Shown here: piece after piece, positions 6,450-10,951 of the stretch
Layout: every line of letters starts with the position of its first letter
Position numbering within the stretch: the first letter of the stretch is position 1
Translations under genes and position numbers: made by a program
From: Triparma columacea
Taxonomy: Eukaryota; Sar; Bolidophyceae; Parmales; Triparmaceae
Reading direction: 5' to 3'
Assembly: GCA_030267965.1 (NCBI GenBank)
Contig: BRYA01000644.1
Location: 662-11,612 of the forward strand
DNA: 10,951 nt
The notes under the pieces: model-generated
Databases searched by the model: none
Seen by the model: the letters and a program-made list of their open reading frames with translations, nothing else
Told to the model about the DNA's origin: nothing

Positions 6450-9168
6450 ATGGACGAGGAGGAGCCTGACAAATGGCGTGACCCTGAATGTGCCAACAAC
6501 CCCATTTCGAGGGGGTGGATGACCCTCTCGCAGAAAATAAAAGCATTCGCGTACGGGGAGCGATTTGGTTACTTTATTTTGGGGTGTATCGTTGTAGCCG
6601 GTGTGCTCGTGGGCATGCAGACCTACCCAGGGATGGAGACGAACAAGGCGGTCACAACAACAGACACAATAATATTATATATCTTCACGGCCGAGACCGG
6701 GCTAAAGATTCTCTCGGAAGGCTTCGCGTTCCCGGCATTTTGGTTCGGTCCTGAGTGGAAGTGGAACAACTTCGATTTCTTCATAGTCGTAGCGTGTTAT
6801 CTCCCCGCCAGTCTGTTTTCGGGGGGGGAACCTCCCGTCGCCCTGCTCCGCCTCCTTCGCCTAGCGCGGCTCGTCAAGATCTTCAAGAAGGTCCCGCAGC
6901 TACAGATGATCGTTATGGGCTTGGCTGGAGGTATCAAGTCGATAGGATACATTGTAATCCTTCTCCTCCTCGTGTTCTACCTTTACGCGATTGTAGGAAT
7001 TACAATTTTTCGCACTAATGACCCTTGGCATTACAGGGATCTGCAGACTACCATGCTTACTCTCTTTAGGGCCTCCACCCTCGAGGACTGGACAGACATC
7101 ATGTACATCTCCATATTTGGCTGCGATCAGTACTCTTCCATCTACCTATCTCCGGAGTCATGGACTCCCGATAACAAGAACGAGTGGTGCCAGATGCCCG
7201 AGAAGAACCAGATCCTGTCGCCGTTTTTCTGGGTGTCCTTCATCATCGTTTCCGCGCTAGTGATGCTTTCTCTCTTCATCGGTGCCGTGACAATGTCCAT
7301 GACCGAGTCTATGGAGCAGATGAAGGAGGAGCAGGAGGAGGCGACAAGGCTACGCATGAAAGAGAAGCAGATGTTGAAGATGCAGGCCCAGAAGGAGGAG
7401 GTGAGAATAGGTGGGCGAAGGAGACAGAACATCATCATCCCACCACCTCTTACTAACTCCGTCGTTTTAGTTTCGAAGGAATTCTACCCTAAAAGAAGAG
7501 GAAATGAAAAAAGCAAAGGAGAATGCGGCCAAGGGAATCAAGGGGGAGGAAACAAAATTGGAGGAAGAGGGGAAGAAAGGTCCTAGGTTCTCCGTTTTGG
7601 GCGCGCTGGGTTTCGGAAGCAACGAAGAAGAAAAGGCACAAGAGCAGACTCAGATGACCAACCTCCTCGCTAACATATGGGACGGTGCCGACCTTGATGC
7701 CCTGGTTTCGCGCGTCCAGAATGAAGCGGTCACGGGGTCGCCTGCCCGCGTCACCTGGTGGCACCTGTCTCTGTTCATGAAGTCCATCGCCGAGGACTCG
7801 AAATTCCAGAACTTCATCATTTTCGTCATTCTCGTAGCAGGCACAATGGTCGGTATCCAGACCGACAAGGAGTTCGACAAGGAACACAAGGCGACGCTGG
7901 ACTTTATAGACGGCTGGATCTTGAACATTTTTATTGGCGAGATTGTCATCAAGTTGATTGCTGAGGACGTGTACCCCCTCCGCTTCTTCATTTCAGGCTG
8001 GAACTGCTTCGACTTCCTCATTGTCGTCGGCTCCCTGGCCCTCGCTGGGACCTCGTCGGGGGGGATGATGCAGATGCTCCGCCTCCTCCGCTTACTTCGT
8101 GTGCTCAAGCTCGTCAAGGCTTTCCCGCAACTTCAAGTTATCGTCAACGCTTTGATGATGGGTTTGTCTTCCATTGGTTTCATTGGTATCATCCTCCTCC
8201 TGGTGTTTTACATGTGCGCCATTCTAGGCATGATGCTGTTCCAGGAGAATGACCCTTGGCACTTTGGGTCCTTGCAGGTTGCCATGCTCACCCTCTTCAG
8301 GGCCTCCACCTTGGAGGATTGGACTGACCTCATGTACATCAATATGTACAGTTGCAGCGTATACGGCTATAGCGGCTGGATGGAGCCACTGTGTATCAAG
8401 CCTTACCCGCTGAACGGGGGAACCTACTGGATTGCGGGTCTGTTCTTCATTTTTTTCACCTTGATTGGTGCCCTCGTCCTGCTCACCCTCTTCATCGGAG
8501 TCGTGACGACGAGTATGGACGAAGCTCAGGAAGAGCAAAATAGGGAGAAAGAGATTCAAGATAATATCAAGGAGATCCAGACGAACGAGGGTCTGACAGA
8601 TGAGGAGGTCGAAACATTCCTCAAGGTGTTTGATATGCTAGATCTGGATGGGGGGGGGACAATAGAAGAGGAGGAGCTGAGAGTCGGGCTTCAGAGTGTT
8701 GGGAAGGATCCCACTGACGCTGAGATGCAGCAGATGATGCATGATGTAGACGAAGATGACAGCGGCGAGATCGACCCGGCTGAGTTCCTCCAGTTCATGG
8801 TGAACATGAGAAACGAGGATAGAAAGAATACAGGCAGTGGGCACGATGACTTGTCAGTTAGCGAGCGCTCTTTAGGTGAATCCCACACCCCGGAGACTTT
8901 ATCCCCTAACAGGAGCCTGTCGCCCATGATGAGCTTCGGAAACACAGGGATCCCCGCGCCAGCTGGCGGGAGGATGATGACCAGTCTCCAAGTCTCGGCT
9001 CTAACTCCAATCAAGACGGCGGCCACGATCGGGGCGGAGGCGAACTTTGGCCTCCCGGTGCTCCAGAGCCCAACGAACGAAAATTGGTTAGAGATGTCTC
9101 TCGACATGGGCAGGAGCAGGCGGAAGCTCCCCGCTCTTGGGTCGGCTAAAGTGGGAATATCAGGTTGA
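6450..9168 (+). CDS. Two-domain (12-TM) voltage-gated cation channel with C-terminal EF-hands
   Basis: Exon 6426-7400 (Met at 6450) and exon 7471-9168 join in phase 0 to give 882 residues from that Met; the stop is TGA. Domain I: S1 41-58, S2 70-90 (E82), S3 106-123 (D109), S4 with R134, R137, R140, K143, K146, S5 164-187, filter TLEDWTD at 210-216, S6 257-285. Domain II: S1 430-447, S2 459-481 (E473), S3 494-510 (D498), S4 with R521, R524, R527, K530, K533, S5 551-575, filter TLEDWTD at 597-603, S6 635-665. Two EF-hand loops follow at 708-719 (D.D.G.T.E..E) and 744-755 (D.D.S.E.D..E), 36 residues apart as in a normal pair. The domain linker (286 to about 429) is charged, coiled-coil-like and has no EF-hand. 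The fold is the voltage-gated ion channel superfamily, opening on depolarisation in a membrane. Two subunits would supply the four repeats of a pore. Acidic filters suggest Ca2+ permeation with Ca2+ feedback through the EF-hands; selectivity is inferred. It is not a typical TPC, nor a four-domain CaV/NaV. Confidence 0.93.
7401..7470 (+). other. Channel intron between domains I and II (70 nt, phase 0)
   Basis: The donor is GAG|GTGAGA. A perfect TACTAAC branch sequence lies at 7451-7457 and the acceptor is gtcgttttag at 7470. Splicing joins ...MQAQKEE to FRRNSTLKEEEMKKAKE. This shows that the two six-TM reading frames belong to one protein. Confidence 0.9.
8650..8658 (+). repeat. Nine-G homopolymer inside the first EF-hand loop codons
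   Basis: GAT GGG GGG GGG ACA encodes D-G-G-G-T, positions 3-7 of the first calcium-binding loop. A one-base slip here would frame-shift the whole Ca2+-binding tail. Confidence 0.9.
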
Positions 9169-9254
9169 TCTCTAAAGAAACTGGCAAACTAATAAGACAA
9201 CTTTTACAATGATTCAACGAAGATGCTTCTTGTTTCTCTACATTCGCTTATTAT
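9169..9254. other. Convergent 3' junction (86 bp)
   Basis: The channel stops at 9168 and the minus-strand coiled-coil gene at 9255. The AT-rich gap holds ctaataagac on the plus strand, and on the minus strand ataataagc directly follows the stop. These AATAAG-like strings might serve as polyadenylation signals. The two 3' UTRs probably overlap. Confidence 0.45.
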
Positions 9255-10874
9255 TTACTCAATCTCCTTCCGCAAGCCGAGGCCGCTTCCGAGGAAGAGG
9301 GAACCAGGAACGTTGAGCTGCTTCCGTGCTTTCCTTCTCTTCTCGAGCTTCACGTGGAAGGGGTCTGATTTCTTCAGGCTTCCGGTGCTGTTCGATGATG
9401 CAGGCGCCCCCCCCCCACTCTCGAGACTGCTACCAAAGCCAATGTCATTGTTGCCACCAAAGGAATGGTCGTCGAGCGATAAATTGTTAAAGCTCTGCGT
9501 GTTCTCGGTGTCTTGCTGGGGAGTAGGCGTCTCGTTGCTGGAACTTCTCGACCCTTCTCTGGTTTTCTTCATAGCGCTCGGCAACCGTACCTGCCCCCCC
9601 GGGGTCAGGGGGGTCGCCCCTCTAAGGCCGTCAAAAACCTGACTTTGGCCAAACGTCACACTAGCGCTGTTAAGTCGTCCCGGTGACGACCTTCCTAGGC
9701 CGACATCTCCATTTGAGTCTAGAAGGGAAGTGCCTACCGCGTTCGTTCTGTCCATCGGGGAGGCATGTATCGGAATTATGAAGGCCTCGTCCAGCGTTAT
9801 TGCGTTTTTAGGTGTCCCGGGTGGGAGGATAGCTTTTCTTCCCCCCAGTTTCGAGCTTGCGGTCGAGGATCTATTGGTATACGTTGCCGTAAAGGTCCTC
9901 GAGAATTCTCTGTTGCGGACAGTTTGCGCCCTCCTTCGAATCCTTGCTGCTGACGTTGTTTCGGGCCTCGTCTTCCCGCTTTTGGCCCTCTCCATGCTCA
10001 AGCTTATGCCTGCGTGGCCGCTGGCCGCGGTGGACAGCGGGCGGCTCCGCTCGCTAGCAGTCTGGGCGGTGATCATTAGCTCGGTTTTTAGCCGGTGGCA
10101 CTCCAACTCGAGATCCTTTCGGATCTCGACATGGTGGAGGATGATGTCGTCCTTCTTCAATAGATCGTTCTTGAGGCTCTGAGATTCCAACTTGACCGCC
10201 TCGATCTCGGCCAAGCTCGCATTCAACTCGACGTCGTTCAGAGCGATAATCTTCGTCTGACTTTTCACCGCAGCCTCGAGTCCCCCTACCTTTGATTCTA
10301 GTACGTTGGCCTTCTCAACCACCTGAAACCTCGAGAGCTCTGCGAGTTTCTCGTTCCTCTCGCTTTGGCGCTTGGCAATCATGACCTTATTTCGCTCGTG
10401 GATGTCCTGTAAACGCATGCTTCGCTCTTTCTGCAGGTCTGCGTACTGCTTCTTGGACCTGTTCTCGGCTTCCGAGCGCAGTTTGGTCTGGATGAAGTTG
10501 TCATGCTTCACCTCGGTGAGTTCGTGCTCCATGATCCTGGCCCTCTTCACCTGCCCCTCCCTCGCAAGTTTGTCATAATGGAGGTCCGACTTGAGCCTGT
10601 GCACCTGCTTCTCGGCCTCGGCCTGTGCGTGTCTAGCCTCATCGAATGAGTGCTTCAATTTCTTCTTTCCCTCCCGTTCTATCTTGAGAGCCTTCTCTGC
10701 CTGCTCCCTCAACCGATTTGCCTTGTCCAACTCAATTTTGAAGAAATCCGCATCGGAGGTTTTCTCCTTCAACTCAGCCTCGAGTTTCGGAACCTTCACG
10801 GCCTCCCTCTGCAACTGCTCGGTTAGAGACTTAAGCTGTCCAATTTCTGCATACAGTTCAGCCTTTGCCGACAT
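9255..10874 (-). CDS. Coiled-coil protein with low-complexity C-terminal half, 539 residues
   Basis: One uninterrupted frame runs from ATG at 10874 to TAA at 9257-9255. An in-frame TAG nine codons upstream (10901-10899) supports the start. Residues 1 to about 268 are an almost unbroken charged coiled coil rich in K/E/R with Leu heptads (LEAELKEKTSDADFFKIELD, RLREQAEKALKIEREGKKK, LESKVGGLEAAVKSQ). The rest is Ser/Thr/Gly/Pro-rich and probably disordered, with SMERAKSGKTRPETTSAARI near the middle, LESGGGAPASS (encoded by a ten-base homopolymer at 9407-9416) and a basic helix near the end (KLEKRRKARKQ). No enzyme domain, signal peptide or membrane segment is seen. The long rod suggests a structural or scaffolding role in the cytoskeleton, which is inference. 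No family is recognised. The 5' leader is C/T-rich and contains ctctctag, so a leader intron is possible. Confidence 0.82.
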   Translation of the reverse strand: MSAKAELYAEIGQLKSLTEQLQREAVKVPKLEAELKEKTSDADFFKIELDKANRLREQAEKALKIEREGKKKLKHSFDEARHAQAEAEKQVHRLKSDLHYDKLAREGQVKRARIMEHELTEVKHDNFIQTKLRSEAENRSKKQYADLQKERSMRLQDIHERNKVMIAKRQSERNEKLAELSRFQVVEKANVLESKVGGLEAAVKSQTKIIALNDVELNASLAEIEAVKLESQSLKNDLLKKDDIILHHVEIRKDLELECHRLKTELMITAQTASERSRPLSTAASGHAGISLSMERAKSGKTRPETTSAARIRRRAQTVRNREFSRTFTATYTNRSSTASSKLGGRKAILPPGTPKNAITLDEAFIIPIHASPMDRTNAVGTSLLDSNGDVGLGRSSPGRLNSASVTFGQSQVFDGLRGATPLTPGGQVRLPSAMKKTREGSRSSSNETPTPQQDTENTQSFNNLSLDDHSFGGNNDIGFGSSLESGGGAPASSNSTGSLKKSDPFHVKLEKRRKARKQLNVPGSLFLGSGLGLRKEIE

Positions 10875-10951
10875 GGAGTTGGGGGGGGGGTGGAAGGGCT
10901 AGAGAGGGAGGGGGGTGAAGGAGAGGAGTGACAGGAGGGGGGGGGGGGGGG
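10875..10951. repeat. G-homopolymer-rich leader, ending in 15 G at the window edge
   Basis: G runs of ten (10881-10890) and fifteen (10937-10951) lie upstream of the minus-strand gene, read as C runs in its own sense. The pyrimidine-rich strand agrees with the transcript, as in the leaders and intron ends elsewhere in the window. The final run reaches the last base, so its true length is not known. Confidence 0.8.

Noticed and set aside
6450..9168. Two adjacent separate single-domain channel genes
   Set aside because: The second half has no promoter space, and its first exon begins at a strong acceptor with a TACTAAC branch sequence in phase with the first half. One spliced gene is far more likely, with intron retention kept as a separate hypothesis.
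6450..9168. Two-pore channel (TPC)
   Set aside because: The domain count fits, but the filters are acidic TLEDWTD in both domains and the EF-hands follow domain II instead of lying in the linker.
1..10951. Mobile element, viral insertion, tRNA or rRNA
   Set aside because: No transposase, reverse transcriptase, integrase or capsid motifs, no terminal repeats, no cloverleaf and no rRNA-like sequence were seen by eye.

Overview
The window looks like nuclear DNA of a compact-genome protist, most likely a microalga or a stramenopile-type alga. The reasons are protein-coding genes broken by short GT-AG introns (70-114 nt), one with a perfect TACTAAC branch-point sequence, a BspA-type leucine-rich-repeat gene, and an animal- or alga-like voltage-gated cation channel. 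The taxon is inferred from gene content and is not proven. No rRNA, tRNA, transposon, CRISPR array or prokaryotic operon signal was seen.

Layout: five protein genes alternate strictly in strand (- + - + -), giving two divergent promoters and two very short convergent 3' junctions. (1) 1192 to 1, minus: the 5' part of a BspA/LRR_5 repeat protein that runs off the left edge, with 12 repeats of 24-25 residues. (2) 1514-4006, plus, three exons: a 761-residue coiled-coil protein with a nine-Asp tract and a basic tail. (3) 5728-4121, minus: a 535-residue unrecognised protein with an RG/SRG-rich stretch, probably with an intron just before its ATG. (4) 6450-9168, plus (with an upstream exon at 6235-6330): a two-domain, 12-transmembrane voltage-gated cation channel. 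Its two halves, separated by one 70-nt intron, join in frame into a single protein with two C-terminal EF-hands. (5) 10874-9255, minus: a 539-residue coiled-coil protein.

The centrepiece is the channel. Both halves carry a complete S1-S6 set, an S4 with five basic residues at every third position, and the same pore filter TLEDWTD. That filter closely resembles the engineered calcium-selective bacterial channel CavAb (TLDDWSD). Two-pore channels (TPCs) are the known two-domain relatives, but they have EF-hands between the domains (plant type) and non-acidic filters. Here the EF-hands follow domain II and the filters are acidic, so this looks like a separate two-domain architecture made by tandem duplication of a single-domain channel. 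Its likely first exon carries an in-frame TAG 13 codons in. This leaves open whether translation starts at 6450 behind a 12-codon upstream ORF, whether the allele is damaged, or whether there is readthrough.

Nothing in the sequence shows that the neighbouring coiled-coil genes work with the channel. The shared feature is compact divergent/convergent packing rather than a visible pathway.
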